From Campylobacter concisus (GTDB lineage Bacteria > Campylobacterota > Campylobacteria > Campylobacterales > Campylobacteraceae): DNA of 64,000 nucleotides. The stretch lies in NCBI RefSeq assembly GCF_003048835.2, contig NZ_CP060705.1, positions 310,001-374,000 of the forward strand, in the 5' to 3' direction. A program made the translations under genes and the position numbers. Under the pieces are notes generated by a model that made no database searches, was not told the origin of the DNA, and saw only the letters and a list, made by a program, of their open reading frames with translations. This document shows, one piece after another, positions 11,979-22,856 of this stretch (the stretch's first letter is position 1; the number at the start of each line of letters is the position of its first letter).

Positions 11979-14176
11979 ACGATATCTTTGCAAAGCTCGA
12001 TCTAGGCGAGTATCTGGATAAATTTAACTCCTTTTTAGCAAGGCAAAAACCGCTATTTTTACAAGGCGACAGCAAAATTCACTTTGAAAACATTAGCGAG
12101 CTTTCAAAGTATGATTTTAAGGCGCCTGACGAGATAAAAGAGCTTGATGACGCGCTTATGAGACTTAGCAAGCAAGCAGTGCTTCACATCAGTGAAATTT
12201 ACGAGTTTGCAAAGATTATTAAGTATTTTTCATATCTAAAAAAGCAAAAATTTGAAGGTAGGCTTGGCGAGTGGATCGCTAAAGTTGAAATTCCTGAAGC
12301 GATGAGTCAGATGGCAAACAGCTTTGATGAAAACGGCGAGTTTAGCGACAGCGTGGACGAGAGATTTTACGCGATAAAGCAGGCTTTTAGCGAGAAAAAG
12401 CGCCAGATCGACGCCGAGCTTAAAAAGCTCATCTACTCAAAGCACATCACGCCCTATCTAGTCGATACCCAGACGCACTATATCAACTCGCAAGAGGCAC
12501 TTTTGGTGCGCGGCGGCTTTAATCACGCCCTAAAAGGCACCGTGATCGCTAGAAGCTCAGGTGGCTACTTCTACGTCGCACCTGCAAGCACCGAGCGCCT
12601 AAAAAAGGAGCAAAGCGAGCTGCTTGATAGAAAAGAGGAGATCATTTTTGAGCACTGTAAGAAATTTAGCCTGCAGATGAGCAAGAGCCTGCTCTTTTTG
12701 AAATTTATAAATAACGCTTTTGATCAGTTTGACGCATATCAGGCTCGTGTAAATTTGGCTAGGTCACGTGACTATGAGTTTGTTTTACCAAATAGCTCAC
12801 ACGTTATCAAGCTTGAGAAATTTGCCCATCCAGCGCTAAAAAACCCAAAGAGCGTGAGTGTGGATTTTAGTAAAAAAGTGCTTTTAATAACTGGCGTAAA
12901 TGCTGGCGGTAAGTCGATGCTTTTAAAATCAATCATCTCAGCCACGCTGCTTGCAAAGTATCTGCTGCCTATGCGTATTGACGCAAACCGCTCAAGCATC
13001 GGCTCTTTTAAAGAATTTGACGCGATCATAGAAGATCCGCAAAGCGTGAAAAACGACATCTCGACCTTTGCTGGCAGGATGGTGCATTTTGCAAAGCTTT
13101 TTACTAAAAAATCGATCATCATCGGCATCGACGAGATCGAGCTTGGCACCGATTTTGAGGAGGCTGCGAGCTTATATGGCGTCATGATAGAGCGCCTCAT
13201 CACTCAAGATATCAAAATGATCATCACGACCCACCACAAGCGCCTTGCGATGTTGCTAGCTAAAAATCCAGAGGTTGAGCTAGTGGCGGCACTTTACGAC
13301 GAGGCGGCTCAAAGGCCTAAATTTGAGTTTTTAAAAGGCACGATCGGCAAGTCTTATGCCTTTGAAACGGCGGCAAGATACGGTATATCTCAAAATTTAG
13401 TGGCGCAGGCAAAGAAAATTTACGGCGAAGATAAAGAGAATTTAAACGAGATCATCACTAAGACGCTAAATTTACAAACCAAGCTTGATGAGGGGATAAA
13501 AGAGGTCACGGCAAAAGAGGAGCGGCTGGAGCGCTTGCTTGAGGAGCAAAAAGAGCTAAAAGAGAGAAATGAGATCAAGCTAAATGCGACTATTTCGCGC
13601 CTTGAAAAAGAGTATTATGAAGCGATAAATGCGGCAAAAGCTGTTATAAATTTCAAGGACATTAAAGACAAGCAAAGAGCGCTAAACGTGGCAAATGAAA
13701 AAAAAGCTGCCATCGTTAAGCCTAAAAAAACTGAGCGCGAGAGCCTAAAAGTAGGCGATAGAGTGAAATATGAAAATATAAAAGGCACGGTTTTAAGCAT
13801 CTCTAAAAATGACGCAATGATCGAGTCAAATGGCATAAATTTGCGTGTACCACTTGAGCTTTTAAGAAAAAATGGCAACGAGGTAGTCTTGCCTAAAAAA
13901 GGCGGCGTAAGTTTAAGTGTCGATAAGCCAAAAACGGCCTCGCTCTCGCTTGATCTGCACGGCATGAGAGCTGACGAGGCGATAGCTAAGCTTGATAAAT
14001 TTATCTCAGATAGTCTTGTTATGGGATTTGACGAGGTTAGCGTATTTCACGGTATCGGCACTGGTAAGCTCGCCTTTGCTGTTAAAAATTTCTTAAAAGA
14101 GCATCCAAGCGTGAAAGAATTTCACGATGCACCGGCAAATCAAGGCGGATACGGTGCAAAGATCGTTAAGCTTTGA
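11975..14176 (+). CDS. mutS2: Endonuclease MutS2
   Basis: 733-aa MutS-family ATPase lacking the mismatch-recognition domain. The ATPase domain has Walker A ITGVNAGGKSMLLKS and Walker B IIGIDEIELGTD, followed by the THHKRLA switch. A coiled coil (about residues 490-580) leads to a C-terminal Smr nuclease domain with LDLHGMRADEAI and HGIGTGKL. The family is linked to suppression of homologous recombination, oxidative DNA repair in Helicobacter, and ribosome rescue in Bacillus. Last gene of the murC operon. Confidence 0.95.
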   Translation: MNDIFAKLDLGEYLDKFNSFLARQKPLFLQGDSKIHFENISELSKYDFKAPDEIKELDDALMRLSKQAVLHISEIYEFAKIIKYFSYLKKQKFEGRLGEWIAKVEIPEAMSQMANSFDENGEFSDSVDERFYAIKQAFSEKKRQIDAELKKLIYSKHITPYLVDTQTHYINSQEALLVRGGFNHALKGTVIARSSGGYFYVAPASTERLKKEQSELLDRKEEIIFEHCKKFSLQMSKSLLFLKFINNAFDQFDAYQARVNLARSRDYEFVLPNSSHVIKLEKFAHPALKNPKSVSVDFSKKVLLITGVNAGGKSMLLKSIISATLLAKYLLPMRIDANRSSIGSFKEFDAIIEDPQSVKNDISTFAGRMVHFAKLFTKKSIIIGIDEIELGTDFEEAASLYGVMIERLITQDIKMIITTHHKRLAMLLAKNPEVELVAALYDEAAQRPKFEFLKGTIGKSYAFETAARYGISQNLVAQAKKIYGEDKENLNEIITKTLNLQTKLDEGIKEVTAKEERLERLLEEQKELKERNEIKLNATISRLEKEYYEAINAAKAVINFKDIKDKQRALNVANEKKAAIVKPKKTERESLKVGDRVKYENIKGTVLSISKNDAMIESNGINLRVPLELLRKNGNEVVLPKKGGVSLSVDKPKTASLSLDLHGMRADEAIAKLDKFISDSLVMGFDEVSVFHGIGTGKLAFAVKNFLKEHPSVKEFHDAPANQGGYGAKIVKL

Positions 14177-14224
14177 GCTAAATTTTTAATTAAAAAATGA
14201 AAGAAAATTTTTATTTAGCTTGGA

Positions 14225-14230
14225 TATAAT
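14225..14230 (+). promoter_or_regulatory. Probable -10 box of the GGDEF/EAL gene
   Basis: TATAAT preceded by TGGA lies 42 bp upstream of the ATG at 14273 in a short AT-rich gap. Campylobacter sigma-70 promoters depend mainly on a TATAAT -10 with T-rich upstream DNA, as here. Confidence 0.55.
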
Positions 14231-14272
14231 CCAGTAGAAAAATTTAAATTTAAGAAAGGAAGTTTAAACTTT

Positions 14273-16183
14273 ATGCCAGGCGACGAATCGCAAAAAAAGC
14301 ACTTTAGTATGGTTAAAACCGTCACTTTGGTCGTGGTTTTGCTTTTTGCATTTTTCTTAACTGAAAATTTAACGATCTACTCGTATAAATACAACAACGC
14401 ACTTTCTACAAACAACTTTGATCTCAAAAAAAAGACCGAGTACCTAACACATCAATATGTAAATTATCTTAAAAATATAAGTAAATTTAATATTATAGAT
14501 TTTCAAAATTATATAACCGATAACGCTGTTGGCGATGTCTTTTTGCTAAAAGAAAATGGCAAAAACGGCTTTAAGATAGAGGCCTCTTCAGACAAAAGCC
14601 TCGTAAATAAAGACTACGAAGACAAGAGCTGTGGCGACATCTATTCGCATGATTTTCAAAAGGATTATTTCTGGGCTGAAATTTTGCCAGAAAACAGCGC
14701 CAAAGTATGTATGTTTGTCGCCGTGAACGACTATATTTTAGGCTTTAAAGCGCATATAGATCAAAGGATAACTGGCACTAGCGATCCATTTTATTTTCAG
14801 TGGCTGATGAAAAACATGACTCTTACTTTGATCTTAAGCTCGATCGGTCTATTTTTAGGGCTTGCGGTCTGTCTTTGGTTTGTATTTAAGTATCTAAACA
14901 TCAAATTTGACTATCTAAAAGTAAAAGAAGAGAGCACTATTAAGATCGCTGAACTAAAAGAGAGGCTATACATCGATCCGATGACTGGACTTTTTAACAA
15001 GGCAGCACTCATAAAAGATGTGAGCGAGTATAAATATCCAAAAGTGATACTTATGGATATCGATGATTTTGGCAAGATGAACGACTACTACGGCAAATAC
15101 GTGTGTGACCAGATACTAAAACAGATGGCAAATCTCATCAAAGAATTTGCAAAAAATGAGAATATGAAGGCTTATTGTATCGAGGCAGACAGGTTTGCTT
15201 TGGTTGAAGACAATAACGACTTTATCGACAGATACGAAGAGCTTGCTGAAAATTTACTAGATATCTTTAAAGGCAGGATGCTTAGCATAAAAGATGAAAA
15301 TGGCGTAGAGGTTGATGATATAGAAATTCACAACACTATAGGCTTTGCGCTTGATAGCGACCAGACCTTAAGAAAGGCAACTATCGCGCTAAAATCAGCC
15401 AAAACTCTTGATAAAGACTATGTTTGCTACTTTAAAGGACTAAGTCAAAAAGATGAATACGCAAATCAGATCGAGCGCTCAAAGCTGATCCAAAACGCTA
15501 CGATAAATGATAACATTGTGCCGTATTTTCAGCCGATATTTGACGAGAAAAAGATCCCTATAAAGTATGAATGCTTGATAAGAATTTTAGACCGCGACGA
15601 CGTCATCTCGCCAAGCGTATTTTTGGATATCTCAAAGCGTATTAAGCGTTATGCAGACCTTGAAAAACAGCTCATTAAAAAGTGCTTTGAGCACCTCACT
15701 GAAGATCCAAATTTGGTTCTTTCTATAAATTTAAGCAGCCGAGATATGATAGATGGCGACGTTAGCGCACTTGTTTTAAATTTACTAAATAAGCACAATG
15801 TCGCTGGCAGGATAGTCTTTGAGATAGTTGAAGACGAGGAGCTAAAGAGTGCTGAGCGCGTCTCAGTCTTTATCGAGCGAGCAAAGAGCATGGGCGCTAT
15901 GATAGCGATCGATGACTTTGGCTCTGGCTACTCAAATTTCTCTTACATCATAAAGATCAAGCCAGACTACGTGAAGATCGATGGCTCTATCATCAAAGAT
16001 ATCGATATCAATAAAGACTCATACGCCATCGCAAGCGCGATCGTGGCATTTGCAAAGGATCTTGGCATAAAAACGATCGCAGAGTATGTTCATTCTAAAG
16101 AAATCTTTAACGTCTGTAAGGAGATAGGCATCGACGAATTCCAGGGATTTTACTTGGGAATTCCTTCTAAAAAGGCGTTTTAG
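14273..16183 (+). CDS. Membrane GGDEF/EAL protein with degenerate GGDEF domain
   Basis: 636 aa. A transmembrane helix (about residues 15-33), an extracytoplasmic sensor region of about 140 aa, a second helix (about 180-205), a GGDEF domain and an EAL domain. The GGDEF signature is replaced by EADRF (residues 304-308), so diguanylate cyclase activity is unlikely. The EAL signature reads ECL (433-435), keeping the metal-binding Glu, and later metal/catalytic motifs are present ([33 protein letters not shown]). It may be a c-di-GMP phosphodiesterase or an effector-binding protein. It overlaps dapE by one base. Confidence 0.88.
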   Translation: MPGDESQKKHFSMVKTVTLVVVLLFAFFLTENLTIYSYKYNNALSTNNFDLKKKTEYLTHQYVNYLKNISKFNIIDFQNYITDNAVGDVFLLKENGKNGFKIEASSDKSLVNKDYEDKSCGDIYSHDFQKDYFWAEILPENSAKVCMFVAVNDYILGFKAHIDQRITGTSDPFYFQWLMKNMTLTLILSSIGLFLGLAVCLWFVFKYLNIKFDYLKVKEESTIKIAELKERLYIDPMTGLFNKAALIKDVSEYKYPKVILMDIDDFGKMNDYYGKYVCDQILKQMANLIKEFAKNENMKAYCIEADRFALVEDNNDFIDRYEELAENLLDIFKGRMLSIKDENGVEVDDIEIHNTIGFALDSDQTLRKATIALKSAKTLDKDYVCYFKGLSQKDEYANQIERSKLIQNATINDNIVPYFQPIFDEKKIPIKYECLIRILDRDDVISPSVFLDISKRIKRYADLEKQLIKKCFEHLTEDPNLVLSINLSSRDMIDGDVSALVLNLLNKHNVAGRIVFEIVEDEELKSAERVSVFIERAKSMGAMIAIDDFGSGYSNFSYIIKIKPDYVKIDGSIIKDIDINKDSYAIASAIVAFAKDLGIKTIAEYVHSKEIFNVCKEIGIDEFQGFYLGIPSKKAF

Positions 16184-17277
16184 TGGTAGTTGGCTTTTTA
16201 AAAGAGCTTTTAAGCTTTCGCTCTATCACGCCAGATGATGCAGGCAGTTTGGAGTTCATCGCCAAATTTTTGCCTGATTTTGAAGCTAAATTTATAGAAA
16301 AAAACGGCACTAAAAATCTCATACTTTCTAAAATTTATGGAGACGGCGAGCATCTAGCTTTTGCAGGACACGTCGATGTCGTGCCACCAGGCGATGGCTG
16401 GGATAGCGAGCCATTTAGCCCACTTGAAAAAGATGGCTACATCCATGCAAGGGGTGCTCAGGATATGAAAAGCGGCGTGGCTGCCTTTGTTTGTGCTGCT
16501 AAAGATGCAAAATTTAATGGCAAACTAAGCCTCATCTTAACAAGCGATGAAGAGGGCGATGGCACTTATGGCACGCCTTTGGCACTTGAATATCTGCGTG
16601 AGATAGGGGATCTGCCCAAATTTTGCGTCGTGGCTGAGCCAACTTGCGATAAGAAATTTGGCGATAGCATAAAGGTCGGCAGACGTGGCTCGATAAATGG
16701 CAAGATCGTGATAAAGGGCGTTCAAGGCCACGTGGCATACCCAGAAAAGTGCCTAAATCCAGTAAATTTGATAGCTCCACTTTTAACTAAGATAGCTGAC
16801 CATGATATGGACGGAGGGAGCGAGTTTTTTAGCCCAAGCAAGATCGTGGTTACGGACATTCGTGGTGGCATGCAGGTTTGCAACGTCACGCCAAGCGAGC
16901 TTAACATAATGTTTAACGTTAGAAACTCAAATTTAACTGACGCAAATAACGTTGAGAGCTATCTTAGAGGTGTTTTAAAGGGCCTAGACTACGAGCTTAG
17001 CATAAAGCAAAGCTCAAAGAGATTTTTAACAAATAAAGATAGCAAGATCGTAAGAAATTTAATGGCCTCTGTCACAAAGATCACCGGCGTAGTGCCACTT
17101 TTAAACACAAAAGGCGGCACGAGCGACGCTAGGCACTTTTCTGAGTTTGGCGTAGATGCGATAGAATTTGGCGTCATAAACGACCGCATACACGCTAAAA
17201 ACGAACGAGTGAGCCTTGATGAAGTAAATAAACTTTATGAAGTTTTTAAAGACCTTATAGAAAATTTCAAAAAATAA
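16183..17277 (+). CDS. dapE: Succinyl-diaminopimelate desuccinylase
   Basis: 364-aa zinc metallopeptidase-fold enzyme of the lysine and meso-diaminopimelate pathway. Metal and catalytic motifs: [12 protein letters not shown] (His-Asp), [13 protein letters not shown] and [11 protein letters not shown] (Glu-Glu). A GTG start overlaps the stop of the GGDEF/EAL gene by one base. Size and motifs match DapE more closely than related ArgE or M20 peptidases. Confidence 0.94.
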   Translation: MVVGFLKELLSFRSITPDDAGSLEFIAKFLPDFEAKFIEKNGTKNLILSKIYGDGEHLAFAGHVDVVPPGDGWDSEPFSPLEKDGYIHARGAQDMKSGVAAFVCAAKDAKFNGKLSLILTSDEEGDGTYGTPLALEYLREIGDLPKFCVVAEPTCDKKFGDSIKVGRRGSINGKIVIKGVQGHVAYPEKCLNPVNLIAPLLTKIADHDMDGGSEFFSPSKIVVTDIRGGMQVCNVTPSELNIMFNVRNSNLTDANNVESYLRGVLKGLDYELSIKQSSKRFLTNKDSKIVRNLMASVTKITGVVPLLNTKGGTSDARHFSEFGVDAIEFGVINDRIHAKNERVSLDEVNKLYEVFKDLIENFKK

Positions 17278-17398
17278 TATTTGCAAATTTTCACTACACT
17301 AAAAATAAAAACATAAACATTTTTCTAAGATAGTTTTTTAGCCGGTTATGTTAAATTTCTATTGGAATTTTTAAAAATAAAATCTACAAAGGTTTACT

Positions 17399-19159
17399 AT
17401 GAATAGCTCAAAAGTAGATATTGAAAAAAGACTAGAAGAAATACTAAAACGCAAAGTTGGCACATGTATTGTTTTGGATGGTGAATGGGGCGTAGGAAAA
17501 ACAACTTTTTGGAAAAATTTTTCTAATGAAAAATTTAAGGAAAATTCTGTTTATGTCTCTTTATTTGGCAAGGAAAGTATCCAAGAAATAAAGCAAGAGA
17601 TAGGAATACAAATTTATCAAAGAAATAAATATATTAAAGAAATAGAAAAATCTAAAGCAGATCAAATATTTAATTTGGCAATGCCTAATTTAGGTTCAGC
17701 ATTAATAGGGTGTATATCATTTTTTAAAAAAGAGGATTTTAAGGATACTGTAATTTGCTTTGACGACTTCGAAAGAATCTCTGATAAATTAAATTTAAAA
17801 GATATTTTTGGATTGATTTCAGAATATAAAGAGCAACAAAACTGTCATATAGTTATGATCTTAAATAGATCAAAAATGACCACTTTTGCCAAAAATAATC
17901 AAAATGAGTGCGGTGAAGATCTTGAAGATCAAGAGTCTGAAAGTAATATTCAAGAAGATAAGAATAAAATAGAACTAGAAAAAATTTTATCAGAATATAA
18001 AGATAAAATCATGGATTATGAATTTTATTATAATCCAACTCCCGAAGAATCTTTTAGTATCGTATCAAGCGAGCTAAAGGAAGTTTATCGAGATGTAGCA
18101 TCGCAGTATTTCGCAAAACACGACATAAATAATATTAGAGTTATGAGGCGAGCTATAAATGCATTAAATGATTATTATAAATATTTGGAGGATGTAGAAG
18201 AAAATCATAAAAAAACAAGGGAATGTATTTTGATGTTTATATTAGGGATATCTGTTATAAACTCCATGAATTCTCTAGGTAAACTTGAACAATTTTTTGG
18301 TATAAGAAATTTTTACGGTGAGTTGGAAGATATATACGGTTTATTTAAAAATAAAGGATGTCTCAGTAATATAGACGCACTAATATTTTCTAAAGATGTA
18401 GATTACCATCAATTAAGTTTAAATATATTTTCTTATGTAAGAAGATCGATTATAGATGTTAATGAATTTAAGAAGATAGTTGGAAGGCTAATAGAGAGGG
18501 AGCAATTTGAAGAAGTAAAAAATAGCATTATAAATGAATACTTTAATGGTATATATGATTTGCAATATAAAAATTCTGACTTTACAAATAACCTTTTTGG
18601 TTATCTAGAAAAAAATAAGAAAAGAATATTAGATATAGTAGAATTTGATTCTTTTTTATTGTATATAGAGAAACTAGGAGAATTTGACAAAAAGCATAAA
18701 GAAAAATATCGTAAATTTGCTATCGAAGTATTATTAAAACATTTAAAATCTATATTTGATAATAAACAATATGAATATTTTGATACAGAGATTATCAATA
18801 AAATGAATGGCTTTGATGACCAAATTAAAGATTTATACAATGAGCTTATGTATGAAAAAGAGTTTTTTAAAATATATACTGCAGAAGGCATAATAGAAAA
18901 TATTCTCATGAGTAAGAGCCCAATACCAGAAGTATTGTCATCTAAAATAAAGAGTGAAGACTTAGAAAAATATTGCTATGCGAATAAAGATTTTGTATAT
19001 AGTGCAGTGAAATTTTTACACCCTGATAGGCATCCAGAAGCCAAAAAGCTTAAAAATAAAATTCTAGGTGTATTTGAGAACATATCTAAAAATGGCAATG
19101 AAAGCCAAAGGCGTAAAATGGGGTTAATTTTGGAGTATTTAAATAATAAGGATTGCTAA
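17399..19159 (+). CDS. KAP-family P-loop NTPase
   Basis: 586 aa. Walker A is DGEWGVGKTTF (about residues 27-37) and Walker B is VICFDDFERIS (about 119-129), the arrangement of KAP-type P-loop NTPases. The C-terminal about 350 residues are helical, AT-rich in codon choice and unrecognised. Unlike typical KAP proteins no clear set of inserted transmembrane helices is seen, only a moderately hydrophobic stretch near residue 100. It stands alone between dapE and the surA-like gene, and its base composition is much more AT-rich than both, suggesting acquisition. A defence role is possible but not shown. Confidence 0.8.
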   Translation: MNSSKVDIEKRLEEILKRKVGTCIVLDGEWGVGKTTFWKNFSNEKFKENSVYVSLFGKESIQEIKQEIGIQIYQRNKYIKEIEKSKADQIFNLAMPNLGSALIGCISFFKKEDFKDTVICFDDFERISDKLNLKDIFGLISEYKEQQNCHIVMILNRSKMTTFAKNNQNECGEDLEDQESESNIQEDKNKIELEKILSEYKDKIMDYEFYYNPTPEESFSIVSSELKEVYRDVASQYFAKHDINNIRVMRRAINALNDYYKYLEDVEENHKKTRECILMFILGISVINSMNSLGKLEQFFGIRNFYGELEDIYGLFKNKGCLSNIDALIFSKDVDYHQLSLNIFSYVRRSIIDVNEFKKIVGRLIEREQFEEVKNSIINEYFNGIYDLQYKNSDFTNNLFGYLEKNKKRILDIVEFDSFLLYIEKLGEFDKKHKEKYRKFAIEVLLKHLKSIFDNKQYEYFDTEIINKMNGFDDQIKDLYNELMYEKEFFKIYTAEGIIENILMSKSPIPEVLSSKIKSEDLEKYCYANKDFVYSAVKFLHPDRHPEAKKLKNKILGVFENISKNGNESQRRKMGLILEYLNNKDC

Positions 19160-19203
19160 AAATAGTTTTGTTTAAAAACTAAACTCATGATTATTATAGG
19201 ATG

Positions 19204-19232
19204 AAATTTAGCCACCAAAGATGGCTAAATTT
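19204..19232. terminator. Bidirectional hairpin terminator
   Basis: Arms AAATTTAGCCA (19204-19214) and TGGCTAAATTT (19222-19232) pair perfectly around a 7-nt loop. It separates the convergent KAP NTPase and surA-like genes and could stop both transcripts. Confidence 0.65.
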
Positions 19233-19236
19233 GAAG

Positions 19237-20067
19237 TTATCTTAGAATTTGAATTTTTGCTTTTGCGCGGAGTTTTTCGAAGTAATCACTCATTAATTTT
19301 TCTTGCTCACCTTGGTAAAGCTCGTTTATAACGTTATCTTTTACATCAGCAAAGCTTGGTGTGTATGAGCCGATCTTCTCTTTTACCAAAAACATATCAA
19401 AGCTATCAGGTCCTTGCAAAGGCTGTGTATAGTCGCCGTTATTCGTGCTTGAGATGATCGCAGCAAGTCTTGGATCTATGCTTTGATAGTCCAAACTGAC
19501 CTCTTGTGTTTGCACACCGTCTAGTAGCTTTGGACTTGTCTTTTGAGCTTCAAGCAGATCAGGGTCTTTTGCTCTATAAACTACGACTCTAGCGGTGCTA
19601 AAGACCTTAAATTTGTCTGGATTAGCGTCAAAATACGCCTTTGCTTTTTGCTCGTTTATGTTTTTGCCAGCCTCAGCAGCTATGCTTTTATAGAGCTTTT
19701 CTTGAAGCATCTTGTGCTCTAGGTTGTTTTTAAAGTCCAAAAAGTCCATGCCTTGAGCTTGGATAGAGCTTCTAAACTGCGAATTTGTCATGCCATTTTG
19801 CTTTGCGATCGCCTCGATCCTGTCGTTTAGCTCAAAAGGTGTCACGCTTAAATTTAAGTTTTTTATCTGCGCATCTTCAAGCCTATCTCTGATAAGCAAA
19901 TTTAAAGCGTCCTGCTCTGTTGTCTTTAGCTGTTCTTTCAAGCTATAAACCTCGTAAAGCGTGATAGGCTCGTTCTCCACGATAGCTGCGATGCCGTTTA
20001 TCATCTGAGCTGAATATAAATTTAAGGCACTTAACACGCCAGCAGCCAAAAAGAGCAATTTTTTCAT
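19237..20067 (-). CDS. Periplasmic SurA-like chaperone/peptidyl-prolyl isomerase
   Basis: 276 aa from the ATG at 20067, chosen because it gives a clean signal peptide (MKKLLFLAAGVLSALNLYSA) that the longer frame lacks. The mature part has a SurA N-terminal-type domain (VENEPITLYEVYSLKEQL, NDRIEAIAKQNG) and a C-terminal parvulin-like segment ending in the PpiC-style FADVKDNVINELYQ helix. Its position beside gltX matches Cj1289 of C. jejuni, a SurA-like outer-membrane protein chaperone. Isomerase activity is uncertain. It is divergent from gltX. Confidence 0.88.
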   Translation of the reverse strand: MKKLLFLAAGVLSALNLYSAQMINGIAAIVENEPITLYEVYSLKEQLKTTEQDALNLLIRDRLEDAQIKNLNLSVTPFELNDRIEAIAKQNGMTNSQFRSSIQAQGMDFLDFKNNLEHKMLQEKLYKSIAAEAGKNINEQKAKAYFDANPDKFKVFSTARVVVYRAKDPDLLEAQKTSPKLLDGVQTQEVSLDYQSIDPRLAAIISSTNNGDYTQPLQGPDSFDMFLVKEKIGSYTPSFADVKDNVINELYQGEQEKLMSDYFEKLRAKAKIQILR

Positions 20068-20137
20068 AATGAAACCTTTATTTAAGTATTTAGTAAATAT
20101 AATTTTGGGCAATTATAACATAAAAATAAGGCACAAA

Positions 20138-21517
20138 ATGATAGTTACTAGATTTGCTCCGTCGCCTACTGGATACCTACACATAGGCGGACTTAGGACA
20201 GCTCTTTATAATTATTTATACGCAAGAGCTAACAATGGAAAATTTTTGCTCCGCATCGAAGATACTGACTTAAAACGAAACTCAGAAGAAGCCACACAAG
20301 CCATAAAAGAGGCATTTGCCTGGTGCAAGCTAGATCACGACGGCGAAGTGACATATCAGTCAAAGAGGTTTGATCTTTACAAAGAGTATGTTAAAAAGCT
20401 GCTTGATGAGGGCAAAGCCTACAAATGCTACATGAGCAAAGAGGAGCTTGAGGAGCTTAGAGCCAGCCAAGAGGCTAGAAAAGAGCGCCCAAAATATGAT
20501 AATAGATATAGAGACTTTACTGGCACACCTCCAGCTGGCATCGAGCCAGTTATCCGTATAAAAGCCCCACTTAGCGGCGAGATCGTCATACATGATGGTA
20601 TAAAAGGCGAGGTTAAATTTAAGGTTGAAGATATCTTAGACGATTTCATCATCGCAAGAAGCGACGGCACGCCAACATATAACTTCACAGTCGTGATAGA
20701 TGACGCGCTAATGGGCGTAACAGACGTTATTCGCGGCGATGATCACCTCTCAAATACCCCAAAACAGATCGTTCTTTACGAGGCGCTTGGCTTTAAAACG
20801 CCTAAATTTTACCACGTCGCTATGATAAACGGCGAGGACGGCAAAAAGCTTAGCAAAAGGCACGGCGCGACTGACGTTATGGAGTATAAAAAGATGGGCT
20901 ACTTGCCTGAAGCGCTCTTAAATTTTCTCGTTCGTCTTGGCTGGAGTCACGGCGATGATGAGATTTTTACTATTGAGGATATGCTCAAATACTTTAATCC
21001 AAACGATATCAACAAAAGCTCAAGCACCTACAACGCCCAAAAGCTTGACTGGCTAAATTCTCATTACATCAAGACCTTGCCTTACGAGAGACTAGCGCAC
21101 GATATGCTCGAGTTTGGCGTGGATTTTAAGGCTTTGGTAAAGGGCGAGCTACTGCTAAATTCACTCCGTGAGAGATCAAAGACACTAATTGAAATGGCAA
21201 ACAGCGCAAATGCGATCATCAACGCTCCAAAAAGCTATGACGAGAAAGCTTGGGCTAAATTTATAAATGAAGATAGCAAAGAAATTTTGGCGAAATTTGC
21301 TCAAATTTTAGACCGCGACCTTGACGCAAAGGGATACGAGGAGCTAACTAATAAATTTTTAGAACAAAACGGCTTAAAACTAAAAGACCTGGCTCAAGCC
21401 TTGAGGATAGCGCTAACTGGCTCAAGCGTGAGCCCAAGTATCTTTGAAGTGCTTGAAGTAGTAGGCAGTAACGAGATCAAAAACAGAATACAAAATTTAT
21501 TAAAGGAAGAGAAATGA
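20138..21517 (+). CDS. gltX: Glutamyl-tRNA synthetase
   Basis: 459 aa from ATG 20138, where the class I signature begins at once ([21 protein letters not shown]). The KMSKS-equivalent is [10 protein letters not shown]. Longer upstream in-frame starts run into the divergent promoter region and add non-homologous residues. Campylobacters carry two GltX paralogues that divide charging of tRNA-Glu and tRNA-Gln. Because GatCAB is encoded here, one paralogue must mischarge tRNA-Gln; which one this is cannot be read directly. It overlaps the malic-enzyme gene by 4 bp. Confidence 0.96.
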   Translation: MIVTRFAPSPTGYLHIGGLRTALYNYLYARANNGKFLLRIEDTDLKRNSEEATQAIKEAFAWCKLDHDGEVTYQSKRFDLYKEYVKKLLDEGKAYKCYMSKEELEELRASQEARKERPKYDNRYRDFTGTPPAGIEPVIRIKAPLSGEIVIHDGIKGEVKFKVEDILDDFIIARSDGTPTYNFTVVIDDALMGVTDVIRGDDHLSNTPKQIVLYEALGFKTPKFYHVAMINGEDGKKLSKRHGATDVMEYKKMGYLPEALLNFLVRLGWSHGDDEIFTIEDMLKYFNPNDINKSSSTYNAQKLDWLNSHYIKTLPYERLAHDMLEFGVDFKALVKGELLLNSLRERSKTLIEMANSANAIINAPKSYDEKAWAKFINEDSKEILAKFAQILDRDLDAKGYEELTNKFLEQNGLKLKDLAQALRIALTGSSVSPSIFEVLEVVGSNEIKNRIQNLLKEEK

Positions 21518-22767
21518 CACATGTAACTAAAGAAGAGGCACTAAACTACCACATCGGCGGTAAGATCGAGATCAAGGTAAAGACACCTTGCGAGACTTCA
21601 AGAGATCTTTCAATGGCCTATACACCAGGCGTTGCTGAGCCATGCCGTGAGATAAATGCAGACACTGAGCTAGCTTATAAATATACAAATAAAGCAAATT
21701 TAGTAGCTGTCATCACTGATGGCACGGCTGTTCTTGGACTTGGTGACATCGGCGCTATCGCTGGTAAGCCAGTTATGGAGGGCAAGGCGGTGCTATTTAA
21801 GAAATTTGCAAACGTTGATGCCTTTGACATCGAGCTAGACGAGCATGATCCTGATAAGATCGTTGAAATTTGCAAGGCTCTAGCTCCTACATTTGGCGGT
21901 ATAAATTTAGAAGATATCCGCGCTCCAAAGTGCTTTGAGATCGAGCGCAAACTACAAGAAGCAGTCGATATCCCTGTAATGCACGACGATCAACACGGCA
22001 CAGCGATGATAACAAGTGCTGGCATTATAAATGCGATGGAAATTTCTGGCAAAGATATATCTAAGATAAAGATCGTAGTTAGTGGCGCAGGTGCAGCTGG
22101 CATAGCATGCGCGAAGATGTATAAAGCACTTGGTGCAAAACACATCGTGATGATAGATAGCAAAGGCGTCATCCACTCAAAAAGAACAGACCTAACTCCA
22201 GAGAAGGTTGAATTTGCGCTTGAGACTGAGGATAGGACACTAGCTGATGCGATGAAAGGTGCTGATATGTTTTTAGGTCTTTCAAAGCCTGGCGTTGTGA
22301 CAAAAGAGATGGTAGCGTCAATGAACAAAGAGCCTATCATCTTTGCTTTGGCAAACCCAGTGCCTGAAATTTTCCCAGAGGACGTCGTAGCTGTAAGAGA
22401 TGATGTTATGATGGGCACAGGCAGAAGCGACTATCCTAACCAAGTAAATAACGTTTTGGGCTTCCCTTTTATCTTTAGAGGTGCGCTTGATGTTAGAGCT
22501 AAAAAGATCACTGAAAATATGAAAATGGCTGCAGCTAAAGCGCTTGCACAGCTTGCAAAAGAGCCAGTGCCAGCTGAAGTTTTAAAAGCAAGTGGCGTTA
22601 GCGAGCTAAAATTTGGTAAAGAGTACATCATTCCAAAACCATTTGATAAGCGTGTGCTAACAGCGGTCGCTCCAGCAGTTGCAAAAGCTGCAGTTGAAGA
22701 TGGCGTAGCGAGAGTAAAAGATTTTGATGTTGAGGCTTACAAAGCAAAACTTGCAAAAGGTTTTTAA
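21514..22767 (+). CDS. Malate oxidoreductase (NADP-type malic enzyme)
   Basis: 417-aa decarboxylating malic enzyme converting malate to pyruvate and CO2. Seen: YTPGVAEPC, the [12 protein letters not shown] loop, metal-ligand region [10 protein letters not shown] and HDDQHGTA, and the NAD(P)-binding [11 protein letters not shown]. It lacks the phosphotransacetylase-like domain of long MaeB proteins, as usual for short bacterial forms. The start overlaps gltX by 4 bp and a strong hairpin follows the stop. Confidence 0.95.
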   Translation: MTHVTKEEALNYHIGGKIEIKVKTPCETSRDLSMAYTPGVAEPCREINADTELAYKYTNKANLVAVITDGTAVLGLGDIGAIAGKPVMEGKAVLFKKFANVDAFDIELDEHDPDKIVEICKALAPTFGGINLEDIRAPKCFEIERKLQEAVDIPVMHDDQHGTAMITSAGIINAMEISGKDISKIKIVVSGAGAAGIACAKMYKALGAKHIVMIDSKGVIHSKRTDLTPEKVEFALETEDRTLADAMKGADMFLGLSKPGVVTKEMVASMNKEPIIFALANPVPEIFPEDVVAVRDDVMMGTGRSDYPNQVNNVLGFPFIFRGALDVRAKKITENMKMAAAKALAQLAKEPVPAEVLKASGVSELKFGKEYIIPKPFDKRVLTAVAPAVAKAAVEDGVARVKDFDVEAYKAKLAKGF

Positions 22768-22770
22768 TTA

Positions 22771-22796
22771 AATTTAGCCCAAATTTGGGCTAAATT
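22771..22796 (+). terminator. Terminator after malic enzyme
   Basis: Perfect inverted repeat: AATTTAGCCC (22771-22780) and GGGCTAAATT (22787-22796) around AAATTT, directly after the malic-enzyme stop. The T-run after it is weak (CTTCTCTT), so efficiency is uncertain. Confidence 0.6.
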
Positions 22797-22856
22797 CTTC
22801 TCTTGGCATTTTGTAAAATATAAACCTTGTAAAAACAGTAAATTTAAGGACAAAAA

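Noticed and set aside
12772-13203. Long antisense ORF within mutS2
   Set aside because: It lies opposite the conserved ATPase domain and has Ser/Phe-rich shadow composition.
20069-20137. N-terminal extension of gltX
   Set aside because: It overlaps the divergent promoter and surA-like start, and the GltX signature begins at ATG 20138.
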